Shown here: positions 26,551 to 36,030 of the stretch, in pieces
How positions within the stretch are numbered: the first letter of the stretch is position 1
Layout: every line of letters begins with the position of its first letter
Assembly: GCF_019511605.1 (NCBI RefSeq)
Contig: NZ_JAEUAV010000007.1
Span: 1-64,000, forward strand
Reading direction: 5' to 3'
From: Paraburkholderia phenoliruptrix
GTDB taxonomy: Bacteria > Pseudomonadota > Gammaproteobacteria > Burkholderiales > Burkholderiaceae
DNA length: 64,000 nt
Translations under genes and position numbers: made by a program
The notes under the pieces: model-generated
Database searches by the model: none
What the model was told of the DNA's origin: nothing
What the model saw: only the letters and a program-made list of their open reading frames with translations

Positions 26551-29500
26551 ATGACCGATCTGTCCACGCCGCAGCGCGCCGCCAGCCACGAGCTGCCCGC
26601 CGGCCGGCGCCTGCGTTTCGTCACTGCCGCAGCCTTGTTCGACGGCCATGACGCGTCCATCAACATCATGCGGCGCATCCTCCAGGCAAGCGGGGTGGAG
26701 GTCATTCACCTGGGCCACAACCGTTCCGTGGATGAAGTCGCGACCGCCGCGCTTCAGGAAGACGCCGACGGCGTCGCCGTCTCCAGCTACCAGGGCGGCC
26801 ATAACGAATACTTCCGCTATCTGGTCGATTTGCTGCGGGCGCGCGGCGGCGAGCGCATCAAGGTGTTCGGCGGCGGCGGTGGCGTGATCGTCCCCGAGGA
26901 AATCGTCGCGCTCGAAAAGTACGGCGTCGAAAAGATCTACTCGCCGCACGACGGCCAGCGGCTGGGCCTGCAGGGCATGATCGACGACATGATCGGTCGA
27001 TGCGCCGCGCTCGCGCGCGAAAGCGCGGCGGCGCGAGCGGGCTCGCTGGGCGAGGGCGGAGGGCCTCACGCGGCCGGTTCGCCTCCCACGGACGCTAACC
27101 CTCACACCGTCAGCGAGCCTCACGCGGTCAACGCGCCCCTCACGTCCGGCGTAACGCCCACTGTCCACACTCCCGACCCGATCGCCGAATGGATCGACGA
27201 CTTGATCGCGGGCTCGGTATCGCACGGCCTTTCCTCCACACAAGCGCGCACGGAAGACAAGAACCAGGCAACATTCCGCCGCCTCGCGCAACTCATCAGC
27301 GCATTCGAAACCGGCGGCATCGGCGCGGCGAAGCGCGACAAGCTCGCGGCTCGGGCGCAGGCCGCGCGGATTCCCGTGCTCGGCATTACCGGCACCGGAG
27401 GCGCCGGCAAGTCGTCGCTAACCGACGAACTGATCCGCCGCTTCCGGCTCGACTACGGCGACGCGCTCACCATTGCCGTGCTCGCCGTCGACCCGTCGCG
27501 CCGCAAGTCCGGCGGCGCGCTGCTGGGCGATCGCATCCGCATGAACGCAATCGGCGATTGGGGCGGCGGCGCGCGTGTCTACATGCGCTCCATGGCGACG
27601 CGCGAGGCGTCGAGCGAGATATCCAACGCGCTGCCCGACGCGCTGATGTTGTGCAAGGCGGCGGGCTTCGATCTGATCGTCGTCGAAACGTCCGGCATTG
27701 GCCAGGGCGACGCGGCAATCGTGCCGTTCGTCAACGAGTCGCTCTACGTAATGACGCCCGAGTTCGGCGCCGCGAGTCAGTTGGAGAAGATCGACATGCT
27801 CGACTTCGCCGACTTCGTCGCGATCAACAAGTTCGATCGCAAGGGCGCCGCCGACGCGCTGCGCGACGTCGCGAAGCAGGTTCAGCGCAATCGCGGCGAT
27901 TTCTCGACGTCGCCCGACGCAATGCCGGTGTTCGGCACGATCGCCTCGCGTTTCAACGACGACGGCGTGAGCGCGCTCTACCGGCATCTCGCCAACGCAC
28001 TGCGCAGGCACGGCTTGCGTGAGGGCGGCGGTCGGCTGTCCGTGCCCGCAGACGTGCGGTTTTCGAGCGGCAGCCACGCAATCGTGCCGCCGCCGCGCGT
28101 GCGCTACCTCGCGGAGATTGCGCAGACGGTCCATGCGTATCGCGAGCGCGCCGAGGCACAGGCGCGGATTGCGCGCGAACGTTGGCAACTCGCCGAGGCG
28201 CGACGAATGCTTGGCGAAGCGGGCGCCACACAACCCGAGACCGCTAGCGACGCATCCTCAACCCGGCTCGACGCGCTGATCGAGCAGCGCACCGCTGCGT
28301 TGGGCGAGCGCGAACGCAAACTGCTCGACGCCTGGCCGCAAACCGTAGCGGCCTATTCCGGCGACGAACACGTGGTCCGCATTCGCGAGCGTGAAATTCG
28401 CACGGCGCTTGCCGTCACAACTTTGTCCGGTACGCAGATACGCAAAGTCGCACTGCCGAAGTTCAGCGACCACGGCGAAATTCTGCGCTGGCTCATGCTG
28501 GAGAATCTGCCGGGCTATTTTCCGTTTACGGCCGGCGTATTCCCGTTTCGTCGCGAGAACGAAGACCCGACGCGCATGTTCGCGGGTGAGGGCGATCCGT
28601 CGCGCACCAACCGGCGTTTCAAGTTGCTGTCCGAAGGAATGCCAGCCAAGCGTCTTTCCACCGCCTTCGATTCGGTCACGCTGTACGGCGAGGAGCCGCA
28701 CGAGAGGCCGGACATCTACGGCAAGGTGGGTAACTCGGGCGTGTCGGTGGCGACGCTCGACGACATGCACGCGCTTTACGACGGCTTCGACCTGTGCGCG
28801 CCGGAAACCTCGGTTTCAATGACGATCAACGGCCCGGCGCCGACCATTCTCGCAATGTTCTTCAACGTTGCGATCGACCAGCAGATCGCGCGCAGGGCGC
28901 AGCAACTCGGCCGTGAACTGAGCGACGACGAGCGTGCCGCCACGCGCCGCAGCGCATTGGAAAACGTGCGCGGCACCGTGCAGGCCGACATTCTCAAAGA
29001 AGACCAAGGCCAGAACACCTGCATCTTTTCGACGGAGTTCAGCCTGAAAGTGATGGGCGATATCCAGGCCTATTTCGTCGAACACGGGGTGCGCAATTTC
29101 TATTCGGTGTCGATTTCCGGCTATCACATTGCGGAGGCCGGCGCGAACCCGATCTCGCAACTCGCCTATACGCTTGCCAACGGCTTCACATATGTGGAGG
29201 CCTATCTGGCGCGCGGCATGTCGATCGACGACTTTGCGCCGAACCTGTCGTTCTTTTTCTCAAACGGCATGGACCCGGAATACACGGTGCTTGGCCGTGT
29301 GGCGCGGCGCATCTGGGCGATCGCAATGCGGGAGCGCTACGGCGCGAACGAGCGCAGCCAGAAGCTCAAGTATCACGTGCAGACGTCAGGCCGCAGCCTG
29401 CATGCGCAGGAGATCGACTTCAACGATATTCGCACCACGCTGCAAGCGTTGATTGCCATTTACGACAACTGCAACTCGCTGCACACGAACGCGTTCGACG

Positions 29501-30069
29501 AGGCGATCACGACGCCCACCGAGGAGTCGGTGCGCCGCGCGGTCGCGATCCAGTTGATCATCAATCGCGAATGGGGGCTCGCGAAAAATCAGAATCCGAA
29601 TCAGGGCAGCTTCGTGATAGACGAGCTGACCGATCTTGTCGAAGAAGCGGTGCTTGCCGAGTTCGACCGGCTGACCGAGCGCGGCGGCGTGCTCGGCGCG
29701 ATGGAGACCGGTTATCAGCGCGGGCGCATTCAGGATGAGTCGATGTTGTACGAACATCGCAAGCATGACGGCTCATATCCGATTGTGGGCGTGAACACGT
29801 TCCTGAGCGCGCATCCGCACGAAGCGCCGCAGCCGATCGCGCTTGCCCGTTCCACGGATGAAGAAAAGCAGAGTCAGCTAGCGCGCCTGCGCGATTTTCA
29901 GGCGCGGCATCGCGAGGCGGCGCCTGCGGCGCTCGAGCGTTTGAAGCGCGCCGTGATGGACGACGAAAACGTGTTCGCCGTGCTGATGGATGTGGTGCGC
30001 GTGTGCTCGCTCGGGCAGATCACGCATGCGCTGTTCGAAGTGGGCGGGCAGTATCGGCGGAATATGTAG
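26551..30069 (+). CDS. icmF: Fused isobutyryl-CoA mutase (IcmF)
   Basis: Adenosylcobalamin enzyme interconverting isobutyryl-CoA and n-butyryl-CoA, and in some homologues pivalyl- and isovaleryl-CoA. Domains in one chain: B12-binding (about 20-150, base-off His in D31-G-H33-D), a linker, a MeaB-like G-protein chaperone (Walker [10 protein letters not shown] at about 280-289, [26 protein letters not shown] at about 426), then the mutase barrel ([37 protein letters not shown] at about 857). Length 1172 aa, against about 1,090 for the characterised Cupriavidus and Geobacillus proteins as I recall. The excess sits mainly in a Pro/Ala/His/Thr-rich linker at about 152-215. GGGGG precedes the ATG. 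Confidence 0.95.
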   Translation: MTDLSTPQRAASHELPAGRRLRFVTAAALFDGHDASINIMRRILQASGVEVIHLGHNRSVDEVATAALQEDADGVAVSSYQGGHNEYFRYLVDLLRARGGERIKVFGGGGGVIVPEEIVALEKYGVEKIYSPHDGQRLGLQGMIDDMIGRCAALARESAAARAGSLGEGGGPHAAGSPPTDANPHTVSEPHAVNAPLTSGVTPTVHTPDPIAEWIDDLIAGSVSHGLSSTQARTEDKNQATFRRLAQLISAFETGGIGAAKRDKLAARAQAARIPVLGITGTGGAGKSSLTDELIRRFRLDYGDALTIAVLAVDPSRRKSGGALLGDRIRMNAIGDWGGGARVYMRSMATREASSEISNALPDALMLCKAAGFDLIVVETSGIGQGDAAIVPFVNESLYVMTPEFGAASQLEKIDMLDFADFVAINKFDRKGAADALRDVAKQVQRNRGDFSTSPDAMPVFGTIASRFNDDGVSALYRHLANALRRHGLREGGGRLSVPADVRFSSGSHAIVPPPRVRYLAEIAQTVHAYRERAEAQARIARERWQLAEARRMLGEAGATQPETASDASSTRLDALIEQRTAALGERERKLLDAWPQTVAAYSGDEHVVRIREREIRTALAVTTLSGTQIRKVALPKFSDHGEILRWLMLENLPGYFPFTAGVFPFRRENEDPTRMFAGEGDPSRTNRRFKLLSEGMPAKRLSTAFDSVTLYGEEPHERPDIYGKVGNSGVSVATLDDMHALYDGFDLCAPETSVSMTINGPAPTILAMFFNVAIDQQIARRAQQLGRELSDDERAATRRSALENVRGTVQADILKEDQGQNTCIFSTEFSLKVMGDIQAYFVEHGVRNFYSVSISGYHIAEAGANPISQLAYTLANGFTYVEAYLARGMSIDDFAPNLSFFFSNGMDPEYTVLGRVARRIWAIAMRERYGANERSQKLKYHVQTSGRSLHAQEIDFNDIRTTLQALIAIYDNCNSLHTNAFDEAITTPTEESVRRAVAIQLIINREWGLAKNQNPNQGSFVIDELTDLVEEAVLAEFDRLTERGGVLGAMETGYQRGRIQDESMLYEHRKHDGSYPIVGVNTFLSAHPHEAPQPIALARSTDEEKQSQLARLRDFQARHREAAPAALERLKRAVMDDENVFAVLMDVVRVCSLGQITHALFEVGGQYRRNM

Positions 30070-30157
30070 GCGGGTGACGCGGGAGGCTGGCGGCAGTGCT
30101 GGTTGGCGGAGTGGCGATTCGCCTCGGGTTTCTGCGTTGCTGCTGGTTCGCACTGTC

Positions 30158-30274
30158 GCCTTCGGATCGGGCCTTTGCGTCGGGCCTTCACGTCGGGCCT
30201 TCGCATAAGGCCTTCACATAAGGCCTTCGCGTCCGGCCTTCACATCCAGCCTGCCCATCCACCCTTCGCCGCCT
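30158..30274. repeat. 13-bp imperfect tandem repeat array
   Basis: Nine successive 13-bp units, the last two more degenerate, between icmF and the nitronate monooxygenase gene. Examples: GCCTTCACGTCGG (30184-30196), GCCTTCGCATAAG (30197-30209), GCCTTCACATAAG (30210-30222), GCCTTCGCGTCCG (30223-30235), GCCTTCACATCCA (30236-30248). Units alternate in pairs (CGC/CAC), suggesting 26-bp duplications. The array abuts the stop codon of the leftward gene at 30276. Reading frames across it are artefacts of the repeat. Confidence 0.85.
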
Positions 30275-30275
30275 T

Positions 30276-31235
30276 TCAACGCCCGATGCCCAGCCGCGCC
30301 TTCGCGTCGTCGTACTCCTTCTTCAAACGCGCGACGAGTTCGCTCACGCTCGGCACGTCGTCCATCAGGCCCACGCCTTGGCCCGCGCCCCAGATGTCTT
30401 TCCACGCTTTGGCCTTCTCGTTGGCAAAGTTCATCTTGCTCTTGTCCGATTCCGGCAGCGCGTCCGGATCGAGCCCGGCGTTGACGATGCTCTCGCGAAT
30501 ATAGTTGCCGTGCACGCCGGTAAACAGGTTCGTGTAGATGATGTCCGCCGCGCTCGAATTGACGATGGCCTGCTTGTAGCTCTCCACCGCGTGCGCCTCC
30601 TTGGTCGCGATAAAGCGCGTGCCCATGTACGCCAGATCGGCGCCCATTGCCTGTGCGGCGAGAATCGAGCCGCCGTTGGCAATCGCGCCGGATAGCACAA
30701 TGGGGCCGTCGAAGATGCGCCGCACTTCGCCCACCAGCGCAAACGGCGAAGTCGTGCCCGCGTGACCGCCGGCGCCCGAGGCCACGAGGATCAAGCCGTC
30801 GACGCCTGCTTCGAGCGCCTTCTGCGCGTGACGCAGATTGATCACGTCATGCAGCACGATGCCACCGTAGCTGTGCACTGCATCCACGATCTCACGCGCC
30901 GGCGCACGCAGGCTCGTGATGAAAATCGGCACCTTGTGCTCGACGCACACGCGCACGTCGTGTTCCAGCCGTGTGTTCGATTGATGAACGATCTGGTTCA
31001 CGGCGATGGGCCCGACCCGCGCGCCGGGGTTCGCGGCCTTATGCTCGGCGAGCTGCGCCTGGATCTGCGTGAGCCATTCGTCGAGCAGTTCGGCGGGACG
31101 CGCGTTCAGCGCGGGGAACGAACCGACGATGCCGGCCTTGCACTGCGCCAACACCAGCTCGGGATAGCTGACAATGAACATTGGCGAGGCGACGACAGGC
31201 AGCGCCAGATTTTGCAGAACGGCGGGCAAAGCCAT
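30276..31235 (-). CDS. Nitronate monooxygenase family flavoprotein
   Basis: FMN-dependent TIM-barrel enzyme of the NMO/2-nitropropane dioxygenase family, which oxidises alkyl nitronates such as propionate-3-nitronate; some members are enoyl-ACP reductase relatives. 319 aa from the ATG at 31235 with AGGAG upstream. Features: LPVVASPMFIVSYPELVLAQCKAG at the N-terminus, then the FMN-binding and active-site block ASGAGGHAGTTSPFALV and the phosphate loop SGAIANGGSILAAQAMGADLAYMGTRF. Substrate is uncertain. It is divergent from the dehalogenase gene. Confidence 0.9.
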   Translation of the reverse strand: MALPAVLQNLALPVVASPMFIVSYPELVLAQCKAGIVGSFPALNARPAELLDEWLTQIQAQLAEHKAANPGARVGPIAVNQIVHQSNTRLEHDVRVCVEHKVPIFITSLRAPAREIVDAVHSYGGIVLHDVINLRHAQKALEAGVDGLILVASGAGGHAGTTSPFALVGEVRRIFDGPIVLSGAIANGGSILAAQAMGADLAYMGTRFIATKEAHAVESYKQAIVNSSAADIIYTNLFTGVHGNYIRESIVNAGLDPDALPESDKSKMNFANEKAKAWKDIWGAGQGVGLMDDVPSVSELVARLKKEYDDAKARLGIGR

Positions 31236-31619
31236 AGTGCGAGTCTCCTGATTGATGAGCCGTGCGCTGATGCCCACGGTTATTCGATGAGTGTAGCGGC
31301 GCGCGGCAGATGGCGTGCGCTGCGCGGCAGCAGTGCGATTTGCGCCGCGCAGAAGCCGGCAGCACGCAAATCAGCGGCCCAATCCAGCACTGGCACATGT
31401 ATCACTGGGCGAAGCCGCAACAGCGCTCTCCAAAGGCAGCATCGCCGCGCGAATCTTTAAGAACGATCGTTCGATTATAGGCGAGGCGTGTGCGCTGCGT
31501 TCGCCGTAACGTTTAGAACGGTTGGAGGGAAGGTTCTACGCCTGGGTGGGCTATCCCACCGCGCGCGGACACATTGGCCTCTTACAATGCACGAACTCCA
31601 AACGACGAGAGACCCGCTC
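31236..31619. other. Divergent promoter region between the oxygenase and dehalogenase genes
   Basis: 384 bp with no gene. It contains a perfect 12-bp palindrome (31461-31472) next to an AT-rich stretch resembling a -10 region (TATAGG near 31477). An alternative ATG for the dehalogenase lies at 31587 but has no ribosome site. Confidence 0.5.
31461..31472. promoter_or_regulatory. Palindromic operator candidate GAACGATCGTTC
   Basis: Perfect 12-bp palindrome located 148 bp before the dehalogenase start and 226 bp before the oxygenase start. Its form resembles operators of TetR-family regulators, as a general recollection. No TetR gene is in the window, so the regulator would be encoded elsewhere. 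Confidence 0.45.
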
Positions 31620-32510
31620 ATGGCCTTCGAGAATTTCACGCCCTTTCACGTCGTCGCGGGCGATACGGATATCTTCGGAGTAAAGGGCGGAGCAGGGCCG
31701 CCGCTCCTGCTGCTGCACGGTCATCCGCAGTCGCATCTGATCTGGGCGCGCTGTGCGGCGCAACTGGCTGAGCATTTCACGGTCATTGCCACCGATCTGC
31801 GCGGCTATGGCGCATCGGGCAAACCAGCCAGCGACAGCGCGCATGCGCCCTATTCGAAACGCGCAATGGCAGCCGACCAGGTCGCGGTGATGCGCCACTT
31901 CGGCTTCGAGCGCTTTCTCGTCTGCGCGCACGACCGCGGCGCGCGCGTCGCGCATCGCATGGCGCTCGATCACGCCGACGCCGTCGAGCGTCTGATGCTG
32001 CTCGACATTGCGCCGACGCTCGCCATGTACGAAGCCACGGACCGCGCATTCGCCACGCATTACTTCCACTGGTTCTTCCTGATCCAGCCGGAGCCGCTGC
32101 CCGAAACGCTGATCGGTGCGAATCCGGCCGCATATGTGGATGCGGTAATGGGCAGCCGCCATGCGGGCCTTGCGCCGTTCGAGCCGGCTTCGCTCGCGGC
32201 GTATCGCGCGGCATTGGCGCAGCCCGGCGCGGTCCACGCAATGTGCGAGGACTATCGCGCGTCGGCGAGCATCGACCTCGAGCACGACCGCGCGGACATC
32301 GAACGCGGGCACAAGATTGCCTGTCCGTTGCGCGTGTTGTGGGGCGACAAAGGTGTGATCGAAAAGTGTTTCGACGCACTCGCCGAATGGCGCCTCGTGG
32401 CGCGCGACGTAAGCGGCCGTTCGCTGCCTTGCGGCCACTACATACCGGAGGAGGCGCCCGAGGAGCTGGTCGCCGAAATGCTGTCGTTCTTCCAGGCGAT
32501 CGAACGGTAA
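31620..32510 (+). CDS. Haloacetate dehalogenase (fluoroacetate dehalogenase-like alpha/beta hydrolase)
   Basis: Alpha/beta hydrolase using an Asp nucleophile. 296 aa from the ATG at 31620; the frame is open to 31488 and an ATG at 31587 is possible. Every residue I recall as functional in fluoroacetate dehalogenases is present at near-identical positions: nucleophile D105 in HDRGAR, carboxylate-binding R106 and R109, acid D129, general base H273 (CGHYIP), and the halide pocket H150, W151 and Y212. The oxyanion motif HGHPQSH is also present. The reaction would be haloacetate to glycolate plus halide. Activity on fluoride is inferred from residues, not shown. Confidence 0.88.
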   Translation: MAFENFTPFHVVAGDTDIFGVKGGAGPPLLLLHGHPQSHLIWARCAAQLAEHFTVIATDLRGYGASGKPASDSAHAPYSKRAMAADQVAVMRHFGFERFLVCAHDRGARVAHRMALDHADAVERLMLLDIAPTLAMYEATDRAFATHYFHWFFLIQPEPLPETLIGANPAAYVDAVMGSRHAGLAPFEPASLAAYRAALAQPGAVHAMCEDYRASASIDLEHDRADIERGHKIACPLRVLWGDKGVIEKCFDALAEWRLVARDVSGRSLPCGHYIPEEAPEELVAEMLSFFQAIER

Positions 32511-32558
32511 GCGCGCTCGCTCACAGGACGAGCGCTGGACGAGCGCCTGGACGAGCGC

Positions 32559-33029
32559 CTAGGCGAGCGGCGGCAGGCGCCGCGCCACGGGTGTCGATTT
32601 GACGATTGCGGTGCTGGTCTCCGCGCGCTCTGTAACCTTCGAGAGAATTTCGTCGAGCTGCTCGATCGAATGCAGGTAGAGCCGGCAGATGAAGCAATCG
32701 TCGCCGGTGACCTTGTCGCATTCGACAAATTCCGGAATTCGCCGTATCACTTCCTCCACCAGGTGCAACTGCCCGGGCAGCGGCTTCACGCGCACGATGG
32801 CTTGCAGCGTGAAGCCGAGCGCGCGTGGGTCGAGCTGCACCGTGAAGCGCTCGATCACGCTTTGCGCCTCCAGCCTGCGGATGCGCTCGGCCGTGCTCGG
32901 CGCGGAGAGTCCGACGAGCCGCGCCAGTTCGCTGACCGGGCGGCGCGCGTCTTCGGCGAGTGCAACGATCAGCGCGCGGTCGGTTTCGTCGAGCGCGACG
33001 GGTGCGAGTGAAGTAAGGCGTTTTGACAT
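32559..33029 (-). CDS. Lrp/AsnC-family transcriptional regulator
   Basis: 156 aa from the ATG at 33029, chosen for the AAGG site just upstream; the frame is open to 33080. N-terminal helix-turn-helix (LDETDRALIVALAEDARRPVSELARLVGLSAPSTAERIRRLE) and a C-terminal RAM effector domain (FTLQAIVRVKPLPGQLHLVEEVIRRIPEFVECDKVTGDDCFICRLYL), which usually binds an amino acid. It is divergent from an EamA transporter 114 bp away. AsnC regulators often control an adjacent amino-acid exporter, so the transporter is the likely target. Confidence 0.93.
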   Translation of the reverse strand: MSKRLTSLAPVALDETDRALIVALAEDARRPVSELARLVGLSAPSTAERIRRLEAQSVIERFTVQLDPRALGFTLQAIVRVKPLPGQLHLVEEVIRRIPEFVECDKVTGDDCFICRLYLHSIEQLDEILSKVTERAETSTAIVKSTPVARRLPPLA

Positions 33030-33143
33030 GTCAGCCTTCGAATCTGAGGTGATGTGGGGCGATGACTTAATCTTATCCATGTTTTCGCGGCTTCGGATTA
33101 ACTACACTGCTTGCCATGCAGTAATCAATTCGAGGATCGGATC

Positions 33144-34043
33144 ATGGCTTCAAACGAAATTCGCCGCGGTGCCGCGGAGATGACCATGGCGATGCTGATG
33201 TCCGGCACGATCGGCTGGCTGGTCGTGTCGTCGCAGCAAAGCGCGTTCAATGTGGTCTTCTTTCGCTGCATTTTCGGTGGCGCGACGCTTGCGCTCGTGT
33301 GCGCGGTGCTCGGCCTTTTCAGACGCCAGCTCTTTTCGTGGAAGATGCTCGGCCTCGCCCTTCTCGGCGGCGCGGCAATCGTCGCGAACTGGGTCTTGCT
33401 GTTCGCCGCGTATTCGCGTGCGTCCATCTCGATGGCGACTGCCGTCTACAACACGCAGCCCTTCATGCTGGTGGCGCTCGGCGCGCTCGTGTTTCGCGAG
33501 CGGATCAGCGCATCCACGGTGGCGTGGCTGCTGCTTGCGTTCGTCGGCCTGGTGTTCGTCGTGAAAGTCGAGCCCGCGGTACTGGCAGTGCCGGGGCAGT
33601 ATCTGGTCGGCATTGGCTATGCGGTCGGCGCGGCGGCCATGTATGCGGTGTCGTCCATCATCACCAAGCGTCTTAAGGGCACGCCGCCGCATCTGATTGC
33701 GCTGATTCAGGTGTCGCTCGGCGTGGTAATGCTCGCACCGCTAGTGCGTTTCGATGCGCTGCCGGCCACCGGCGTGCAATGGCTCGAACTGATCGTGCTG
33801 GGCGTCGTGAATACCGGCCTTATGTATGTGCTGCTGTACGGTGCGATTCAGAAACTGCCGACTTCAATGACCGGCGCCCTGTCTTTCATCTATCCGGTGG
33901 TCGCGATCATTGTCGACCGGATCGCGTTTGGACAGACGCTCGCGTGGATCCAGGTGCTGGGCGCAGTGCTGATTCTGCTCGCTGCCGCTGGCGTCAATCT
34001 CGGCTGGCGAATCGTGCCGCAAAGGCGCGTGCCGACGCTCTGA
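33144..34043 (+). CDS. EamA/DMT-family transporter
   Basis: Inner-membrane drug/metabolite transporter with ten membrane segments in two EamA repeats (about 5-130 and 145-290). 299 aa from the ATG at 33144 (GAGG eight bases upstream; the frame is open from 33111). Motifs: RCIFGGATLAL, ATAVYNTQPFMLVALGALVFRERIS in repeat one, and ALSFIYPVVAIIVDRIAFGQTL in repeat two. Members export amino acids or related metabolites. The divergent AsnC regulator supports an amino-acid substrate. Confidence 0.9.
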   Translation: MASNEIRRGAAEMTMAMLMSGTIGWLVVSSQQSAFNVVFFRCIFGGATLALVCAVLGLFRRQLFSWKMLGLALLGGAAIVANWVLLFAAYSRASISMATAVYNTQPFMLVALGALVFRERISASTVAWLLLAFVGLVFVVKVEPAVLAVPGQYLVGIGYAVGAAAMYAVSSIITKRLKGTPPHLIALIQVSLGVVMLAPLVRFDALPATGVQWLELIVLGVVNTGLMYVLLYGAIQKLPTSMTGALSFIYPVVAIIVDRIAFGQTLAWIQVLGAVLILLAAAGVNLGWRIVPQRRVPTL

Positions 34044-34375
34044 AAGCACTCAGCAGAATCTTACCGACGCAATGCTACGGATTGCAAAGCAAACCGCGTA
34101 TGTTCATATCAGCGGAGCAATGAACCCGCGGCGGTGTTGCGCCAACCGGGGTTTGGTCGCCTCGCGTGTAGGCGGGCTTACAGCTGCCGTCAAGCATCTG
34201 TAGGGAAATCACCAATGCGGTCGAAAATCGCGCGCGCGTATCATTCAACAAGACGCTGATCACGTCCGACAGCAATTGCGCCGCTCGCCTTAACGGGTTG
34301 AGCGGCTTTCTTTTTGCAGTAGCGCTTTCGCGGCTTTTTTCCCTTGCCTCCTGCGCTGTACGCCCGTTCAGGCTG
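34044..34375. other. Convergent intergenic region
   Basis: 332 bp between the transporter and the leftward MBL gene. It contains one terminator (34280-34315). The 230 bp between the transporter stop and that hairpin hold no gene I can recognise, leaving either a long 3' untranslated region or a small RNA ending at the terminator. Confidence 0.5.
34280..34315 (+). terminator. Rho-independent terminator
   Basis: GCCGCTC (34280-34286) pairs with GAGCGGC (34300-34306) around a 13-nt loop and is followed by TTTCTTTTT. It stops rightward transcription 236 bp after the EamA gene. Confidence 0.75.
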
Positions 34376-35314
34376 CTATTGCTCAGACGCGTGTACGGTT
34401 GCTCGGGCAACGATCTGCTCGCCCTCCACCTTGAGAGGCCCATTTCCTGCGGCCAGTTCTTCAACAAGTGCTTTCATAAGCGTGGGCCACTCGCTTCGCG
34501 GTTTCAGCATGGAGGCCGCCGCACGCATGGCCGTTGCGTTGTCGAGCATGTGCAGCAGCGCCGCAAAGCTCATTGCGCGCACCTCGAGCAACTTGAAGAC
34601 GATCAGCACCTTCAGCGCGTTCTTTGCATTGCGAGCGGGGTCGGCGCGCAGCCACGCGAGCCGCGAGGAAGCGCGTTGCAGCGCCTCTTCGACGTTTGCG
34701 AACGGCGCGCCGTGACCGGGAATCGCGAGGCGCACGTCGAGCGCCGCAATCGTTTCGAGCACCGCCTGCTGTTCCGCAAAGCCGCTCTCGCCCTCCAGCT
34801 CCGGGAAGATCACGCCAAAGCCGTTTTCCCACAACGCGTCGGCGCTGATCAGCAAACGTTCCGCCGCGCAGTACAGCATCAGCGAATGCGGATCGTGACC
34901 AGGCGCGCCGAGCACCTGCCAGTCGAGTGCGCCGAGGCGCAGGGTCGCGCCCGGCGTGAGGGTGCCAGTGAAGGCGAAGCGCTCGCAGGTCTGCCCGGTG
35001 GCCCGAAACGTGAGGCGCGCTTCGTCCCAGTCGCGCACGGCCTCGGCCTCCGACGCAGGAATCAGCGTGCGGCATGGCCACTTTGCCTGCAACAGCGCAT
35101 TGCCGCCGCAGTGGTCCGAGTGCAGGTGCGTGTTGACGATCAGATCGAGCGGCCGCGCGCCAAGCGCCTGCTGCACGAGCGCACGCGTTTGATCAGCGTG
35201 CGTTGCATAGCCGGTATCGACGAGTGCAGCGCCCGTGTCGTCGACGAGCAGAACATTGTTCGAGGAGAGCCAGCCGCGCTCGAACACGCGCACGGACGCG
35301 GGCAAAGCGTTCAT
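34376..35314 (-). CDS. Metallo-beta-lactamase-fold hydrolase
   Basis: Two-metal hydrolase of the glyoxalase II/MBL superfamily. 312 aa. The metal motif is H63-L-H65-S-D67-H68-CGG, with further ligands in GAPGHDPHS, SADALWENG and IPGHGAPF. The last 100 residues form a helical C-terminal domain of the kind found in LACTB2-like or thioester-hydrolysing members. Its ATG overlaps the stop of the MaoC-like gene (ATGA), making it the last gene of a five-gene operon headed by HMG-CoA lyase. A thioesterase or glyoxalase II-like role fits but is inference. Confidence 0.88.
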   Translation of the reverse strand: MNALPASVRVFERGWLSSNNVLLVDDTGAALVDTGYATHADQTRALVQQALGARPLDLIVNTHLHSDHCGGNALLQAKWPCRTLIPASEAEAVRDWDEARLTFRATGQTCERFAFTGTLTPGATLRLGALDWQVLGAPGHDPHSLMLYCAAERLLISADALWENGFGVIFPELEGESGFAEQQAVLETIAALDVRLAIPGHGAPFANVEEALQRASSRLAWLRADPARNAKNALKVLIVFKLLEVRAMSFAALLHMLDNATAMRAAASMLKPRSEWPTLMKALVEELAAGNGPLKVEGEQIVARATVHASEQ

Positions 35315-35802
35315 GACGTGGCGGCGCCGCTGCCGCAGCTGATATTGACGCCGGCGTCGACAGGCGTCCCCGCCTTCGGCATGACCAGAATGGTCGACGC
35401 GCCGACTACGGCAACTTCGCCGCGCTGATTCGTGACCGTGCCCTCGAGATGCGTGAGGTCGCCGTTCAGGCTCGGCTTCCAGTAAGCATCGCGCACACGC
35501 CAGCTCATGACGAGCGTGTCGCCCGCGTGCGCGGCCTTTTTCAGCTTGATGTCGAACTCGAGTCCGAGCGGTTGCGCATAGGTTGAAAAATGCGTGGCGA
35601 GCAGCGCCATGAAGTGCGCGGTAGGCTGCGTGCCGGATGCGATAAGACCGCCAAAGCGGCTTTGCGCGGCATACGCTTCGTCGTGATGCAGCGGGTTCAG
35701 GTCGTTGACGAGCGTGGCGAATGATTTCACGGAATCGACAGACAACGCGAGGGTCGCGCTAAAGGTCTCCCCAATCGTGACGATACGCGGCGGCGCGTTC
35801 AT
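35311..35802 (-). CDS. MaoC-like (R)-hydratase / hotdog-fold protein
   Basis: Hotdog-fold protein of the MaoC dehydratase family, hydrating enoyl-CoA. 163 aa from the ATG at 35802, which overlaps the DUF1289 stop by four bases. The hydratase motif is recognisable: [29 protein letters not shown], where canonical enzymes have D-x-N-P-x-H-x-D. Here the Asp, Asn and His are present with an extra His. A C-terminal tail after TILVMPKAG is unusual in ending CGSGAATS. Confidence 0.85.
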   Translation of the reverse strand: MNAPPRIVTIGETFSATLALSVDSVKSFATLVNDLNPLHHDEAYAAQSRFGGLIASGTQPTAHFMALLATHFSTYAQPLGLEFDIKLKKAAHAGDTLVMSWRVRDAYWKPSLNGDLTHLEGTVTNQRGEVAVVGASTILVMPKAGTPVDAGVNISCGSGAATS

Positions 35803-36026
35803 CGCTGCACCTTCGCCTGGCTTGCAACGAACTGTGCATGGCGCGAGTCGAGCGCGTCCCATACCGCGCGTTTTTCGTCGTCGTCGTAGAGCGACCAGCC
35901 GGCTATTTCGTCGATGGTGCGCAGGCACCCTTCGCACCAGCCGGTCGACGCGTCCATCCGGCACACGTTGATGCACGGCGAAGGCACACTGCCGCTTCTG
36001 GTCGCGTGGTGGTTCTCTGCTGTCAT
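35799..36026 (-). CDS. DUF1289 domain protein
   Basis: 75 aa. Small Cys-rich domain with the DUF1289 pattern [22 protein letters not shown]: four cysteines (C-x3-C-x8-C-x2-C) likely bind a metal. It then has the typical [21 protein letters not shown] helix. Function unknown; such proteins are often encoded beside fatty-acid or RNA-related genes. The start codon is four bases below the YbaK stop and its own stop overlaps the MaoC-like ATG. Confidence 0.88.
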   Translation of the reverse strand: MTAENHHATRSGSVPSPCINVCRMDASTGWCEGCLRTIDEIAGWSLYDDDEKRAVWDALDSRHAQFVASQAKVQR

Positions 36027-36030
36027 CGCG

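Noticed and set aside
30103..30504. Rightward frame through the 13-bp array
   Set aside because: Its protein is periodic only because the DNA repeat is; it also overlaps the monooxygenase gene antisense.
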